A stretch of 64,000 nucleotides of DNA from Gracilimonas sediminicola (GCF_024320785.1 NZ_JANDBC010000001.1:516617-580616); one strand, 5' to 3'. Positions 54,618 through 64,000 are shown, counted from the stretch's first letter. Notes: generated from the letters alone by a model not told the origin. Program-made: numbers and translations.

Positions 54618-57149
54618 TTACTTGACTACCAAGTTCACAATCTTCCCGGGCACAAAGATCTCTTTCACCAGATTTCCATCAGCAAGATATTTGGCTACGT
54701 TTTCTTCTTCCTTCGCTAAGCCCAGCACGTACTCTTTGTCTTTGGCTTTATCGGCATCCACTTCAATATCGGCGCGGACTTTCCCATTCACCTGAACCGG
54801 ATAGGTGATAGAATCAGCCTTCAGGTATTCTTCGTTGAACTGAGGCCAGCCTTCGTAAGCCAGTGTGTCTTCATGACCCAGCATTCTCCACAATTCTTCT
54901 GTGATATGCGGAGCAAATGGATTCAAAATCTGAATAAATTCTTCAGCTACCGATAAAGGAATTTCATCCCATCCATTGGCTTCGTTCACAAAAATCATCA
55001 GTGCGGAAATGGCGGTATTGAAACGGAGTCCCTCAATATCTTCGCTTACTTTCTTGATGGCTTCATGGAGAGGCTTCAGGTGTTTTTTCTCGGCCTCCAC
55101 ATCCTTCACCTTAGCAGATATCTCTCCGGAATCTTCATCTACGAGCAAGCGCCAAACCCGATTCAGAAACCGGTTCACACCTTCCACACCCTTGGTGCTC
55201 CAGGGCTTTACTTGCTCCAGCGGTCCCATGAACATCTCGTATAATCGCAGCGAGTCGGCTCCGTATTGAGCTATGATGTTATCAGGGTTGATGACATTAC
55301 CGCGACTTTTGGACATTTTGTGAGCCCGGGCTTCCACTTTCGTATCGGTGCCTTTGAGCACAAAGCCCTCACCCTTCTTCTCTACTTTGTCTTCAGCAAT
55401 CTTATTGCCATCGGGACCGGTGAATTCCATTTCACCCAGTATCATCCCCTGGTTCACCAGCTTATTAAATGGTTCTTTGGTTGAAACCACGCCCATATCG
55501 TACAGTACTTTGTGCCAGAAACGTGCATACAGCAGGTGCAGAACCGCATGTTCGGCTCCCCCTACATACAGATCTACAGGCATCCAATATTTTTCATAAT
55601 CCGGATCTACAGGACCTCCATCAAATTCTGGACTGATGTACCGCAGATAGTACCAACAGGAACCGGCCCATTGCGGCATGGTATTGGTTTCACGGATGGC
55701 CGTTTTCCCGGTCTCCGGATCGGTGGTTTCCACCCAATTTTTTGCATTCGCCAGTGGCGGTTCGCCATCACCGGTGGGTTGATATTTATCCACTTCCGGA
55801 AGCTCTACCGGTAATTCAGATTCCGGCAGCGGTTTTGGTTCCCCATCCACATGGATAATCGGGAACGGTTCACCCCAGTAACGCTGACGGGAGAACAGCC
55901 AGTCGCGCAGTTTGTAATTCACCGATTTGGTGCCGGCACCTTTCTCTTCCAGCCAGGTAATGATTTTATTTTTGGCTTCTTTGATTTTCAACCCATTCAG
56001 GAAGTCACTGTTTATGGCAACTCCTTCTCCGGTGTAGGCTTTTCCTTCAAATCCTTCTTCCGGCTGAACCGTGCGAACGATTTCCAGATCAAATTTCTCA
56101 GCAAATTCCCAGTCTCTTTCATCCTGACCGGGTACGGCCATAATGGCTCCGGTTCCGTAACTATCCAGCACGTAATCGGCAATCCAGATTGGGATTTGCT
56201 TACCGTTGGCCGGGTTGATGGCATAAGCCCCGGTAAAAGCGCCCGTTTTCTCTTTGTTCAGTTCCTGTCGCTCCAGGTCCGATTTCTTGGCCGCTTCTTC
56301 CTGATAATCAGCAATCGCCTGCTTTTGATCTTCGGTCGTGATTTTATCCACCAGGTGATGCTCGGGAGCCATCACCATATAAGTAGCACCAAAAATGGTA
56401 TCCGGTCGTGTTGTAAAAACCTTCAGCTTTTCATCATGGCCTGAAATCTCAAAATCAATTTCTGCCCCAACCGATTTCCCGATCCAGTTGCGCTGCATTT
56501 CCTTCAGCGACTCCGGCCAGTCCAGATCTTCCAAATCCTGGAGCAATCGCTCGGCATATTCTGTAATCTTCAACACCCACTGGCGCATCGGCTTTCGGAT
56601 AACGGGATAGCCACCAACTTCACTCTTGCCGTCAATGACTTCTTCATTCGCCAGTACGGTTCCCAGTTCAGGGCACCAGTTTACAGCAACCTCATCTTCG
56701 TACGCCAAGCCTTTTTCATACAGCTTCAAAAAGATCCATTGGGTCCACTTATAATAATCCGGGTCGGTGGTATTCACTTCGCGATCCCAGTCGTAACTGA
56801 AACCAATAGCCTGCAGCTGTTCCCTGAATTTATTTACGTTCTTTTCTGTGGTGATTCGCGGATGTGTTCCCGTTTTCACCGCATATTGCTCGGCTGGTAA
56901 TCCAAATGCATCCCAGCCAATTGGGTGAAGCACGTTGAAGCCTTTCATCCGTTTGTAACGGGCAATGATATCCGTAGCCGTATATCCTTCCGGGTGACCT
57001 ACATGAAGCCCCGCCCCACTTGGATACGGAAACATATCCAGCACATAATACTTTGGTTTGGATTTATCGGTGGGCGTTTCAAAGGTTTTGTTTTCGAGCC
57101 AGTGTTGTTGCCATTTGGACTCGATGTCGGCCGGATTGTAAGAGTGCAT
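54618..57149 (-). CDS. leuS: Leucine--tRNA ligase
   Basis: An 843-residue class I aminoacyl-tRNA synthetase that charges tRNA-Leu. It has the HIGH-type motif in [36 protein letters not shown], the editing (CP1) domain with [27 protein letters not shown] and the KMSKS loop [15 protein letters not shown], followed by the anticodon-binding helix bundle. The length is normal. It stands alone on the minus strand, with no T-box-type leader seen (the upstream gap is AT-rich and carries dispersed repeats). Confidence 0.99.
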   Translation of the reverse strand: MHSYNPADIESKWQQHWLENKTFETPTDKSKPKYYVLDMFPYPSGAGLHVGHPEGYTATDIIARYKRMKGFNVLHPIGWDAFGLPAEQYAVKTGTHPRITTEKNVNKFREQLQAIGFSYDWDREVNTTDPDYYKWTQWIFLKLYEKGLAYEDEVAVNWCPELGTVLANEEVIDGKSEVGGYPVIRKPMRQWVLKITEYAERLLQDLEDLDWPESLKEMQRNWIGKSVGAEIDFEISGHDEKLKVFTTRPDTIFGATYMVMAPEHHLVDKITTEDQKQAIADYQEEAAKKSDLERQELNKEKTGAFTGAYAINPANGKQIPIWIADYVLDSYGTGAIMAVPGQDERDWEFAEKFDLEIVRTVQPEEGFEGKAYTGEGVAINSDFLNGLKIKEAKNKIITWLEEKGAGTKSVNYKLRDWLFSRQRYWGEPFPIIHVDGEPKPLPESELPVELPEVDKYQPTGDGEPPLANAKNWVETTDPETGKTAIRETNTMPQWAGSCWYYLRYISPEFDGGPVDPDYEKYWMPVDLYVGGAEHAVLHLLYARFWHKVLYDMGVVSTKEPFNKLVNQGMILGEMEFTGPDGNKIAEDKVEKKGEGFVLKGTDTKVEARAHKMSKSRGNVINPDNIIAQYGADSLRLYEMFMGPLEQVKPWSTKGVEGVNRFLNRVWRLLVDEDSGEISAKVKDVEAEKKHLKPLHEAIKKVSEDIEGLRFNTAISALMIFVNEANGWDEIPLSVAEEFIQILNPFAPHITEELWRMLGHEDTLAYEGWPQFNEEYLKADSITYPVQVNGKVRADIEVDADKAKDKEYVLGLAKEEENVAKYLADGNLVKEIFVPGKIVNLVVK

Positions 57150-57479
57150 TTATGCTTTTTTGGATTTCAAAATTCTCAGAGCATTAAAGATAAGACAATC
57201 CTGTTTAACCTTTGAAATGGATTTTGGGGTTAATTGGGGAGGTAAGAGAACTTTGAATTATTCAGTTATTCTTTTTGACCAAAAGAATTTCAATCAAGGC
57301 ATCCTGAAATCCTTTAAATCAAGGTTCTAAAAATGATGTGATGATTGCTTGGGATGTTTGAACCATGATTAGCAGGATTATCTGATTACCATGATTCTTT
57401 GGAGCGGTTGAGAAATACTATGAGATCCTTTTCTTTTTCCTTCTAATCAAGGGCATCCTGAAATCCAATAAATCAAGAT
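57150..57479. other. Intergenic gap with dispersed repeats
   Basis: No gene. It is AT-rich and contains two copies (57291-57327, 57444-57481) of a dispersed repeat plus a related palindromic tail at about 57355-57388. It must also hold the leuS promoter. Confidence 0.7.
57291..57327. repeat. Dispersed repeat, copy 1
   Basis: Core GGCATCCTGAAATCC and TAAATCAAGGTTC. A related palindromic tail (GAACCATGATT) follows at about 57359. Confidence 0.8.
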
Positions 57480-57481
57480 TC
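57444..57481. repeat. Dispersed repeat, copy 2
   Basis: Core GGCATCCTGAAATCC and TAAATCAAGATTC. It abuts the stop codon of the PIN-domain toxin gene. Confidence 0.8.
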
Positions 57482-57857
57482 AACCCTTCTTCGAAAAGTA
57501 TTTCACCCCTTCCAGCCCCTCGAAATCAGAATCTAAAGTCCAGAGCTCAGCCTCATATTTTTGGGAAATTGCATAAATCATGGAGTCTGCCATAGGCAAT
57601 TTTAACTCCGCATTTATTTGTGCAGCCGTAAGTGCAATTTCCTGATCCACCGATACCTCCTTACCATTAGCCATGAGCGCTATCCCATCCAGCGCCTTTG
57701 ATTTTCCCAGCTCCCTATTTAACACTTTATAGACTTCATAAAAACAAATGGAAGGCACCAATAACTCTTCATCATTTTCAATAATGGGCTCAAATGTATC
57801 TGCATATTTACCATCCGTGAAATATTCCAGCCATCCCGATGAGTCTAAAACATTCAA
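57480..57857 (-). CDS. PIN-domain toxin (VapC-like ribonuclease)
   Basis: A 125-residue PIN-domain protein. The four acidic residues of the metal site can be placed: Asp5 in MNVLDSSGWLEYF, Glu in SICFYEVYKVL, Asp in PMADSMIYAISQKY and Asp in LWTLDSDFEGL. It overlaps the antitoxin gene by four bases, typical of toxin-antitoxin operons. The expected activity is ribonuclease against tRNA or other RNA, held off by the antitoxin. The dispersed repeat reaches its stop codon. Confidence 0.9.
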   Translation of the reverse strand: MNVLDSSGWLEYFTDGKYADTFEPIIENDEELLVPSICFYEVYKVLNRELGKSKALDGIALMANGKEVSVDQEIALTAAQINAELKLPMADSMIYAISQKYEAELWTLDSDFEGLEGVKYFSKKG

Positions 57858-58060
57858 AACCGATCCTCCTCCCGCTCAATGGAAGTATCAATACCCTTGG
57901 CAAAACCTCGCAATGATTTTGCTTCAGGAACGGGAACAACCTCGATTTTTCCATCTATAGGAATCATCCGTACACGTTGACCTGCTTTCAGGTTCAGAGA
58001 TTTCCTAACCTTAGCAGGAATAACCACCTGAAATTTTGGAGATATTTTTACTGTTTCCAT
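57854..58060 (-). CDS. AbrB/MazE-type antitoxin
   Basis: A 68-residue swapped-hairpin protein that begins METVKISPKFQVVIPAKVRK with the family's V-I-P-x-x-V-R-x signature, then AGQRVRMIPIDGKIEVVPVP. The charged C-terminus (TSIEREEDRF) is the likely toxin-binding tail. It is the first gene of the operon, ahead of the PIN toxin, with a four-base overlap; such antitoxins bind and repress their own promoter. A promoter was not identified. Confidence 0.9.
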   Translation of the reverse strand: METVKISPKFQVVIPAKVRKSLNLKAGQRVRMIPIDGKIEVVPVPEAKSLRGFAKGIDTSIEREEDRF

Positions 58061-58270
58061 AATGTTTTACTATTTATTGATCGATGGAATATATGTAAAA
58101 TATGCCTTTTAATCTCTTTATCTATCACCAAAAGAAATAAATCTTAAGCCTTATTCAGAAGAAAATGGGACATTCATAAAAATCCATCTCAATCCTTAAC
58201 AAATTCCCCATAGCAGTTCTGCCGGTTTTTTCTTTTCATAGCTTTCATATTCTTAACAAAGCGGGAATTT

Positions 58271-59995
58271 ATGCGAACATCATTGCTGGCCTTTTTTACT
58301 TCACTTTTTCTGTGTTCTATTCAATATGAAATTCAGGCTCAGACTACCTTTTCTTCCATTGAAGATGCCATTATTGTTTACCAGGAAGATTCCGGGGCAT
58401 TATCCAGGAAATATTCTGTAGAAAACTCCGAACAATATTTCACCCGTTTTGATGACTTTTATACCCTGTGGCTGAGCTACCTGGATGAAATTAACTTCCG
58501 TGAACTGGCTCATCCTGATAAAGTGGACTTCCTCCTTTTCAAGAATGATCTGGAACGCTCCTTATACTTCCTGCAAGCTGATCGCCAGCGGTTTAACGAG
58601 GTTTCGGAACGTATTCCGGCCAAAAATGGAATGATGGATTTTATTACCGAGAGAAGGTCAGGTACTTCCTTGGATGGAAAAGAGGTAGCCACCCGGTTTA
58701 ACAATTGGCATTCAGAAACAGCTACTTTGCTGAATGAACTGGAGCAAACCCTCAAGCTTTCCAAACAACAGGCCGGGTTAGTAGCCGGTATAATTGAAGA
58801 ACGAAGAGAGGCGATTACCGAAGCCTATGAGTTTTACTATGGCTACGACCCGGATTTCACCTGGTGGGTGGAGAAACCCTATGCAGCTCTTACGGCCTCT
58901 CTTGAAGAATATGAAAAAGCCCTTGCTCAACACTACAATCAAAAACCAGAAGATGATGACGGTTCAGGAATCATCGGTAACCCCATTGGTGAAGATGAAA
59001 TTATCCGCCGGCTGGGCTTCGAGATGATTTCATACACGCCTCAGGAACTCATAGATATTGCCAACGAACAGTATGCGTGGACTTATAATGAAATGCTGAA
59101 AGCCTCCCGGGAGCTGGGCTACGGCGATGACTGGAAGGCAGCCCTGGAGTATGTAAAGACAACACACGTCCCCGCCGGAGAACAACCTCCGTTGGTTAAG
59201 GATTTAGCAGACGAAGCCGTCACCTTCCTGGAAGAAAGAGACCTGCTCACCATTCCACCCCTGGCCAAGGAAACCTGGCGCATGGTAATGTTGAGCCCGG
59301 AATGGCAAAAAATTGCCCCCTTCTTTTTGGGTGGAGAAGTGGTAAGAATAGCCTATCCCACTAATACGATGACTCACGAAGAAAAAATGATGAGCATGCG
59401 GGGGAATAATCCTCACTTTTCCAAGGCGGTAGTCCATCATGAACTCATTCCCGGCCATCATTTACAGCAATTTATGAACCGGCGATATGAAACCCACCGC
59501 CGGATGTTCAGAACGCCTTTCTGGACGGAGGGATGGGCACTGTATTGGGAGTTCGTGCTTTGGGAAAAAGATTTCCCTGACAATCCGGAAGACAAAATCG
59601 GGATGTTGTACTGGAGAATGCACCGTGCCGCCCGTATTGTGTTTTCACTGAATTACCATCTTGGAAACTGGTCGCCACAGGAATGTATTGATTATCTGGT
59701 GGATAAAGTCGGCCATGAATATGCCAATGCCGAAGCAGAAGTACGCCGCTCGTTTGAAGGTAACTATGGTCCGTTATATCAAATTGCCTACATGGTTGGA
59801 GCCATGCAGTTTTATTCACTGCGACAGGAACTGGTCGAGTCCGGGCAAATGACCGAAAAGGAATTTCACGACACCATCCTCCAAAACAACAGCATTCCCG
59901 TTGCCATGGTGAAAGCCTTGCTCACCAATCAGGAATTGGACAAAGATTTTAAATCAACCTGGAAGTTTGGGGATTACATAGAGGGGATGAAGTAG
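58271..59995 (+). CDS. DUF885 family secreted hydrolase
   Basis: A 574-residue exported protein (signal MRTSLLAFFTSLFLCSIQYE, then IQAQ). The family signature HELIPGHHLQ (His390, Glu391, His396) is followed by FWTEGWALYWEFVLWEKDF with the third Glu ligand. The pattern makes a zinc peptidase-like enzyme likely, but substrates are mostly unproven. The rest is helical. It is a single gene with a 210-base gap before it, preceded divergently by the toxin-antitoxin pair, and followed by a palindromic repeat at 60003. Confidence 0.88.
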   Translation: MRTSLLAFFTSLFLCSIQYEIQAQTTFSSIEDAIIVYQEDSGALSRKYSVENSEQYFTRFDDFYTLWLSYLDEINFRELAHPDKVDFLLFKNDLERSLYFLQADRQRFNEVSERIPAKNGMMDFITERRSGTSLDGKEVATRFNNWHSETATLLNELEQTLKLSKQQAGLVAGIIEERREAITEAYEFYYGYDPDFTWWVEKPYAALTASLEEYEKALAQHYNQKPEDDDGSGIIGNPIGEDEIIRRLGFEMISYTPQELIDIANEQYAWTYNEMLKASRELGYGDDWKAALEYVKTTHVPAGEQPPLVKDLADEAVTFLEERDLLTIPPLAKETWRMVMLSPEWQKIAPFFLGGEVVRIAYPTNTMTHEEKMMSMRGNNPHFSKAVVHHELIPGHHLQQFMNRRYETHRRMFRTPFWTEGWALYWEFVLWEKDFPDNPEDKIGMLYWRMHRAARIVFSLNYHLGNWSPQECIDYLVDKVGHEYANAEAEVRRSFEGNYGPLYQIAYMVGAMQFYSLRQELVESGQMTEKEFHDTILQNNSIPVAMVKALLTNQELDKDFKSTWKFGDYIEGMK

Positions 59996-60002
59996 ATAAT
60001 CC

Positions 60003-60080
60003 GGGTCATCCTAAAATCCCATAAATCAAGGTTCAAACTTGGAACCATGATTTGTGGGATTGGTGGATTTTACCTGATTA
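60003..60080. repeat. Dispersed repeat, copy 3, palindromic form
   Basis: Related to the copies at 57291 and 57444. Here the arms CCCATAAATCAAGGTTC and GAACCATGATTTGTGGG face each other across seven bases, with 14 of 17 pairing; TGATTA follows, as it does in copy 1. Confidence 0.75.
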
Positions 60081-60214
60081 ATGAGTTATGATAAGCAAGA
60101 CCGATATTTTTACCCTTCTAATTAGAAGGCAAAGGAAGTAACTGAATTTTCTGTTTTTAGTTTATTCCAAATTTACTATTCTACAGAAAAGTTAAAAGTT
60201 TTACTTCGTCAAGA

Positions 60215-61219
60215 ATGAACAGTTGTTATCAGGTTCATAAGTTTTTCTTAGCCTTCACTTTTATAGTTTTCTTTTACTCAAAAAGTTTAACTGCACAACA
60301 AGCAGATTCGGTTTCTTCCTGGGTTAAAGTAATTGCCAACCTCGAACAATATTATATCGTGGTTGATAAGAAATTTGAAAACCCTCACTTAATAAAAAGA
60401 GGTGACAGTGTCCGCATAAATCCTGGGAAAAGTCATATAACCGTTGTCTGGAGAACGATCAATGACCACTCATTCACTATTAATGCCAAACCGGGAGAAA
60501 CTGTCGGGAGGCAGATCGTCCACACTTTCCCTCCCTACCCAAAAACTTCTTATAAAGCAATAATAGGAGAACCTAATCTTACAATTATTACCGATCCTAA
60601 CTCTTCTATTTATTTTGATGGTGAATATGTAGGAGAGCATATTGCCAAAGTTGTAGCTTTAACAGGTAAACATAAATTAGTTATTAAACATCCTGAATTT
60701 GGAAGTTTAACAAAAAGAATTGACACAAAAATCTATGAGCAAACTCATATAGAAAGATATAATAAAAGCCCTTCCGACCTCTCATTTGCTACACAATTAT
60801 TACCCGGAGCCGCATATGTTTCAAAAAAACAGAATTATAGAGCTGGAGTAACCTATGGATTATTGGCAGGCCTCTCTATCCAGCTCTTTAGGCAGCAGAA
60901 GGCTTATACAAATAAGAAAAATGAATTTAGTAACTGGAAACAACTTTATAACAGATCTCAAACAACTGAAGAACTTATTGAATACAGAGAGAAAGCAGAA
61001 AAAGCCCAAAGGAATTTGGATAAAATTAGTGAAAAATTTAATGCATACCTCTTAGGTCTGGGAGCTGTGTATATAATATCTACACTTGATGGGATTAGGA
61101 AACCAAGACAAGGCTATAAGCATAACTCAAATAATTTCTATGCCAATGCATCAGTATCTGCAGTTTCAATTATGGATGGAATTGTTCCCCAACTAACTTT
61201 AAAGTTTTCATTGAAATGA
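60215..61219 (+). CDS. PEGA-domain envelope protein A1, unknown function
   Basis: A 334-residue protein with a signal peptide (FFLAFTFIVFFYSKSLTA, then QQ). Residues about 110-170 look like a PEGA domain (NLTIITDPNSSIYFDGEYVG, then HKLVIKHPEFG). The C-terminal half has PGAAYVSKKQNYRAGVTYGL, a helical coil (YTNKKNEFSNWKQLYNRSQT) and a membrane helix (YLLGLGAVYIISTLDGI), resembling DUF5683-type proteins. It is a paralogue of the gene at 62316: both share the PEGA-like strand, LPG/FPG-Y-KK, coil and Y-I-x-D segments. It overlaps the lipoprotein gene by four bases. I do not recognise its role. Confidence 0.65.
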   Translation: MNSCYQVHKFFLAFTFIVFFYSKSLTAQQADSVSSWVKVIANLEQYYIVVDKKFENPHLIKRGDSVRINPGKSHITVVWRTINDHSFTINAKPGETVGRQIVHTFPPYPKTSYKAIIGEPNLTIITDPNSSIYFDGEYVGEHIAKVVALTGKHKLVIKHPEFGSLTKRIDTKIYEQTHIERYNKSPSDLSFATQLLPGAAYVSKKQNYRAGVTYGLLAGLSIQLFRQQKAYTNKKNEFSNWKQLYNRSQTTEELIEYREKAEKAQRNLDKISEKFNAYLLGLGAVYIISTLDGIRKPRQGYKHNSNNFYANASVSAVSIMDGIVPQLTLKFSLK

Positions 61220-62322
61220 GACGCCCCTTGATTATCATACTGACTTTTTTTGCTGTGTGCATGAGCCTTTCATTTGGATGCAAAAGAGCTCCGACTTTAT
61301 CTCTTGATAATGAATTAGATCCACAAGCCCCCTCCTTCAAACCAATAAAACCTTACAGTTTAGAGTCAAGGCTCGTGCCTTATAACTGGGTTCAAAAATC
61401 GGTATTCTTGGAATGGCGACTCAGAAACGGTGAAGGTCAATTTGTGGATGGGTACGTAATTAGCAAATCTGAAATTGATAGTACAAATCATGAAATAATA
61501 GCACTTAAAAGCAAAAGAGAATATAATTCATTCAATTATCAAGATTATTTTAAGTTTGAGTTCCATGACAAATCAGTATACAATGGGGTTTATGCACATT
61601 ACAAAATCCAATCATTTTATGTGCAAGATGATGACACCGCGTATTCTGATCCAGTATTTACTTCTTTTGAAGCAATGGGTTTTCAAATAGATTTAATTAT
61701 AGAGCCCTTCAAGCAAGAACCTTATATGACTTTCAATTGGAGTAAACAGTCGTTAACTGCTAACGACAAAATTGAATTCTACTACAAAGAGTTTGAGCAT
61801 TCCGAGCCCGTATTAATTGGTGAAGATTCAATTTTTAACGAAAGTAAGTCTTTCGTCCTTAACTTAAACCTGAATCCAGACTCAAAGTATTTTTACAGAA
61901 TAGTAAGAGGCGATATCGAAGGGTATTTAAATGAAATTTATCCTTTAAAATATTTACGTGATCTATATTTCTTAGATGGATCTGAGTTTTCTGAAAACGA
62001 TATCGAACTTCAGATAGGTTTTCGTAATGACACATCTTATGTAAAACCTGTTATTGAATCTTATCAAGTAAGAATTTCTGAAACTCCGATCCATCACTCT
62101 GATTATGCTACTGATCCAGACACAACTTTTTTTAAAGCATATTCAGGTGGTTTTTCCCCTCCTTCCGAAGAAGTTTTAATTACGGGACTGAATGAATCAA
62201 AACTTTACTTAACAGAGCTTTTCGGGGTTCGTGGAGCGTACCATACTCATAAAACCTGGGGAACCCTTTACTTTGACTCTACTTCAACAGGAACCTGGAG
62301 ACTAAATACAGACCCATGGTAA
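61216..62322 (+). CDS. Fn3-like lipoprotein B1, unknown function
   Basis: A 368-residue lipoprotein: MRRPLIIILTFFAVCMSLSF precedes the Cys in FGCKRAP. A DNELDPQAPSFKP motif follows the Cys, similar to the N-DP-x-x-P-x-F/Y motif of many Bacteroidota lipoproteins. Two or three Fn3-like strand modules can be seen (VFLEWRLRNGEGQFVDGYVI, TFNWSKQSLTANDKIEFYYK, PDSKYFYRIVRGDIEGYLNE, YQVRISETPI). It overlaps A1 by four bases and A2 by seven. It resembles the partial lipoprotein B2 at 63296. A ligand-binding or adhesion role is inferred only from the fold. Confidence 0.65.
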   Translation: MRRPLIIILTFFAVCMSLSFGCKRAPTLSLDNELDPQAPSFKPIKPYSLESRLVPYNWVQKSVFLEWRLRNGEGQFVDGYVISKSEIDSTNHEIIALKSKREYNSFNYQDYFKFEFHDKSVYNGVYAHYKIQSFYVQDDDTAYSDPVFTSFEAMGFQIDLIIEPFKQEPYMTFNWSKQSLTANDKIEFYYKEFEHSEPVLIGEDSIFNESKSFVLNLNLNPDSKYFYRIVRGDIEGYLNEIYPLKYLRDLYFLDGSEFSENDIELQIGFRNDTSYVKPVIESYQVRISETPIHHSDYATDPDTTFFKAYSGGFSPPSEEVLITGLNESKLYLTELFGVRGAYHTHKTWGTLYFDSTSTGTWRLNTDPW

Positions 62323-63293
62323 AATATCTTTTTATATTCCTCTTATTCCCTTCAACTACCTTATTAGCTCAAGAACAATCCGGTTTTATAAAATTCGAAT
62401 TCAATACCGATTCAGCCTACGTAATACCCGGAAATGATCTTTTAGATGCTGTTAAGATTGCCTCAGGAGACACTTTAAAATTTAGGTCTGGTATTCATCT
62501 GATATCTTTACAAACCCACTTTGATAAAAGCGAAACCTCTTATATACAGGTGTTAACTGACTCTACAGTGACCTATTCTCATAGATTTAATGACAGAAAT
62601 TTTGGGACTGCAATCCTTACTAATAATGTAGCTGCGCGGCATTATTATGATGCTAACGTTATTGTTCTTACTGACGAGGATTCGGACATCTATTACAATG
62701 GTAAATATCAGGGAACCGGTTTCGCAAAGTTTAACACCAATCAAGAAATTGGAGACCTTGAAATTGAAAATCCGGATTTTGGGAATACGAAAAGACGATT
62801 AAACATACCTGAACCAAGACTGACGTTTATTGCCGACAAATTAAGGCCAGACAAATCGCAATCCAGAATCTACTCTGTATTTCCGGGTCTAAGTCAATTT
62901 TACAAAAAACAGCATTTCAAAGCCCTTCTGTTTGGGGCTTCCACTGCAGCCTTATTTACTTATGCCGGTCTGAAATCCTCCGATTACCAAAGAGAACTGG
63001 ATCTTTTCCATGAATATCAGGAAAAGTATAACAATGCCAATTCTGAACAGGAAGCTTTGCGTTTAGGTGATTTAGCTGAACGCCAGAAATCTGAAGTTCA
63101 GCGAATAGACAACCAGCGCCGGGGGTTATTACTGGCAGGAATTCTAATCTATGGATATAACATCTACGATGCTTTTACAAGCAAGCCTGCTGGCGGTTAC
63201 AGGAAGAAGCAAAAAGATTTACAGTTTTACCTATCCCAGAAAGAGATTACAGGAAGTGTAGGAACCGTTGGAACATTAAGATATAATTTCTAA
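62316..63293 (+). CDS. PEGA-domain envelope protein A2, paralogue of A1
   Basis: A 325-residue protein with a signal peptide (MVKYLFIFLLFPSTTLLA, then Q). It matches A1 in order: PEGA-like strand NVIVLTDEDSDIYYNGKYQG with LEIENPDFGNTKRRL, then FPGLSQFYKKQHFKALLFGA, the coil YQRELDLFHEYQEKYNNANS and the helix GLLLAGILIYGYNIYDAFTS, ending with GGYRKKQ. Identity is low but the layout is one-to-one, so this is an old duplicate. It starts seven bases inside the B1 gene and B2 starts two bases after its stop, so the four genes are one operon. Confidence 0.65.
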   Translation: MVKYLFIFLLFPSTTLLAQEQSGFIKFEFNTDSAYVIPGNDLLDAVKIASGDTLKFRSGIHLISLQTHFDKSETSYIQVLTDSTVTYSHRFNDRNFGTAILTNNVAARHYYDANVIVLTDEDSDIYYNGKYQGTGFAKFNTNQEIGDLEIENPDFGNTKRRLNIPEPRLTFIADKLRPDKSQSRIYSVFPGLSQFYKKQHFKALLFGASTAALFTYAGLKSSDYQRELDLFHEYQEKYNNANSEQEALRLGDLAERQKSEVQRIDNQRRGLLLAGILIYGYNIYDAFTSKPAGGYRKKQKDLQFYLSQKEITGSVGTVGTLRYNF

Positions 63294-63295
63294 TC

Positions 63296-64000
63296 ATGAA
63301 GAAGTATATACTCTTTATTCTGTTCTTTATTTTTGGATTACTGCTTTCAAACTGTAGTACAGGGCCTGATTTTGAGCGAGAAAACTCCAGAGACCCCGCT
63401 GCAGGGAACTTTCAACCCAACATGCATTCTCTACAAGTTGAGTTAAATAATGATAAAACTGTTACTCTGAACTGGAAAGATGGGTCCGGTTTTGAAGACG
63501 GGATAATTATTGCAAAAAGTCTTGGAGAGAATGGCTTATTTACAATTTTAGACACTCTTTCTGCAAATAGTGTCAGTTATACGGACAACTCAAAATTGCT
63601 AGACCTAAATACAACTTACTTTATAGGAGGATTTAAAAATGGCACTACTCCAATCGATTCTTCCCGATTTCTTTCAAGAAGGTTAGATTTTGGTGAAATG
63701 CAGGAGATAAATTACACCTCGATAGGAAATGAAATTACTCTAAACTGGAGCTCTTCTTTGACTTATGCAGATAAATTTGTGATAACAGGAAGTGAAGATG
63801 GCACTTTATCAACTATCATTGATACCGTAGACGGAAATAAATCAGATTTAACTTTTCTGGTTGATTATGAATCCTATTCAATGGACCTCAAAGTATCTGC
63901 ATTATTGCTTAACCATGAAGATGAGCTGGTTATAATTGATCAAAAGACAAAGGCACGCGCAGCCTTTAACCTTCCAACCTTTTCTGGATTAACTTTAGTG
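63296..64000 (+). CDS. Fn3-like lipoprotein B2, cut by window end
   Basis: An open frame of 235 codons from ATG at 63296 to the window end; the C-terminus is missing. It starts MKKYILFILFFIFGLLLSNC, a lipoprotein signal, followed by STGPDFERENSRDPAAGNFQ and P, which carries the same N-DP-A-F-P pattern as B1 after its Cys. Fn3-like strands follow (TVTLNWKDGSGFEDGIIIAK, EITLNWSSSLTYADKFVI). It is the fourth gene of the A1-B1-A2-B2 operon, two bases after A2. Function unknown. Confidence 0.7.
   Translation, partial: MKKYILFILFFIFGLLLSNCSTGPDFERENSRDPAAGNFQPNMHSLQVELNNDKTVTLNWKDGSGFEDGIIIAKSLGENGLFTILDTLSANSVSYTDNSKLLDLNTTYFIGGFKNGTTPIDSSRFLSRRLDFGEMQEINYTSIGNEITLNWSSSLTYADKFVITGSEDGTLSTIIDTVDGNKSDLTFLVDYESYSMDLKVSALLLNHEDELVIIDQKTKARAAFNLPTFSGLTLV

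Noticed and set aside
55851-56444. 197-codon plus-strand open frame opposite leuS
   Set aside because: Antisense shadow of leuS; sequence is the complement of conserved synthetase codons.

Overview
Organism. The window reads as a chromosome segment of a marine-type bacterium of the FCB (Bacteroidota-like) group, most likely Balneolota (Balneola or Gracilimonas relatives). This is inferred from three large secreted proteins ending in the same type-A sorting-like C-terminus (NYPNPFNPST followed by VYNI-GQ), many signal peptides ending in AQ, a PorV/PorQ-like barrel, a bacilliredoxin of the YtxJ type, and a 2-oxoglutarate dehydrogenase carrying a fused E2 domain. No rRNA, tRNA, CRISPR array or prophage was seen.

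Layout. 1-6.6 kb: a GAF-like protein cut by the window edge, oligoendopeptidase F, and the fused E2/E1 2-oxoglutarate dehydrogenase. 7-14.4 kb: a secretion block with a PD40 propeller lipoprotein, a frameshifted subtilisin and a metzincin protease. 14.4-18.9 kb: YdeI-like, DUF3224 and membrane proteins, then groES-groEL and rsmA. 19.2-29.5 kb: a PgpH-like c-di-AMP phosphodiesterase with xerD, a propeller lipoprotein, gamma-glutamyltransferase, a GxxExxY gene between inverted repeats, mtnA, bacilliredoxin and an MBL-fold hydrolase. 29.6-39.2 kb: an outer-membrane barrel, an RND efflux operon with one adaptor and two different permeases, and an acyl-ACP thioesterase. 39.4-50.8 kb: aldo/keto reductase, a 942-residue secreted protein, a dicarboxylate symporter operon, and a maf-TPR-secreted protein-mazG run. 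51-60 kb: citrate synthase, an aspartyl/asparaginyl hydroxylase, an IS200-type transposase between hairpin doublets, ClbS-like, leuS, an AbrB/PIN toxin-antitoxin pair and a DUF885 hydrolase. 60.2-64 kb: an operon in which a PEGA/membrane protein and an Fn3-like lipoprotein alternate twice (A1-B1-A2-B2), the last gene cut by the window end.

How it fits together. Most genes are housekeeping: TCA cycle entry and 2-oxoglutarate oxidation, chaperonin, ribosome maturation, nucleotide sanitation (maf, mazG), methionine salvage and leucyl-tRNA synthesis. The accessory interest lies in secreted proteins, in a dense population of small palindromic repeats in the intergenic gaps (6.7, 15.9, 23.8, 39.2, 53.3, 57.3 and 60.0 kb), of which the doublets at 53.3 and 53.8 kb flank a single-strand (HUH/Y1) transposase that could mobilise such elements, and in the duplicated envelope operon at the right end, the best candidate here for an undescribed system.
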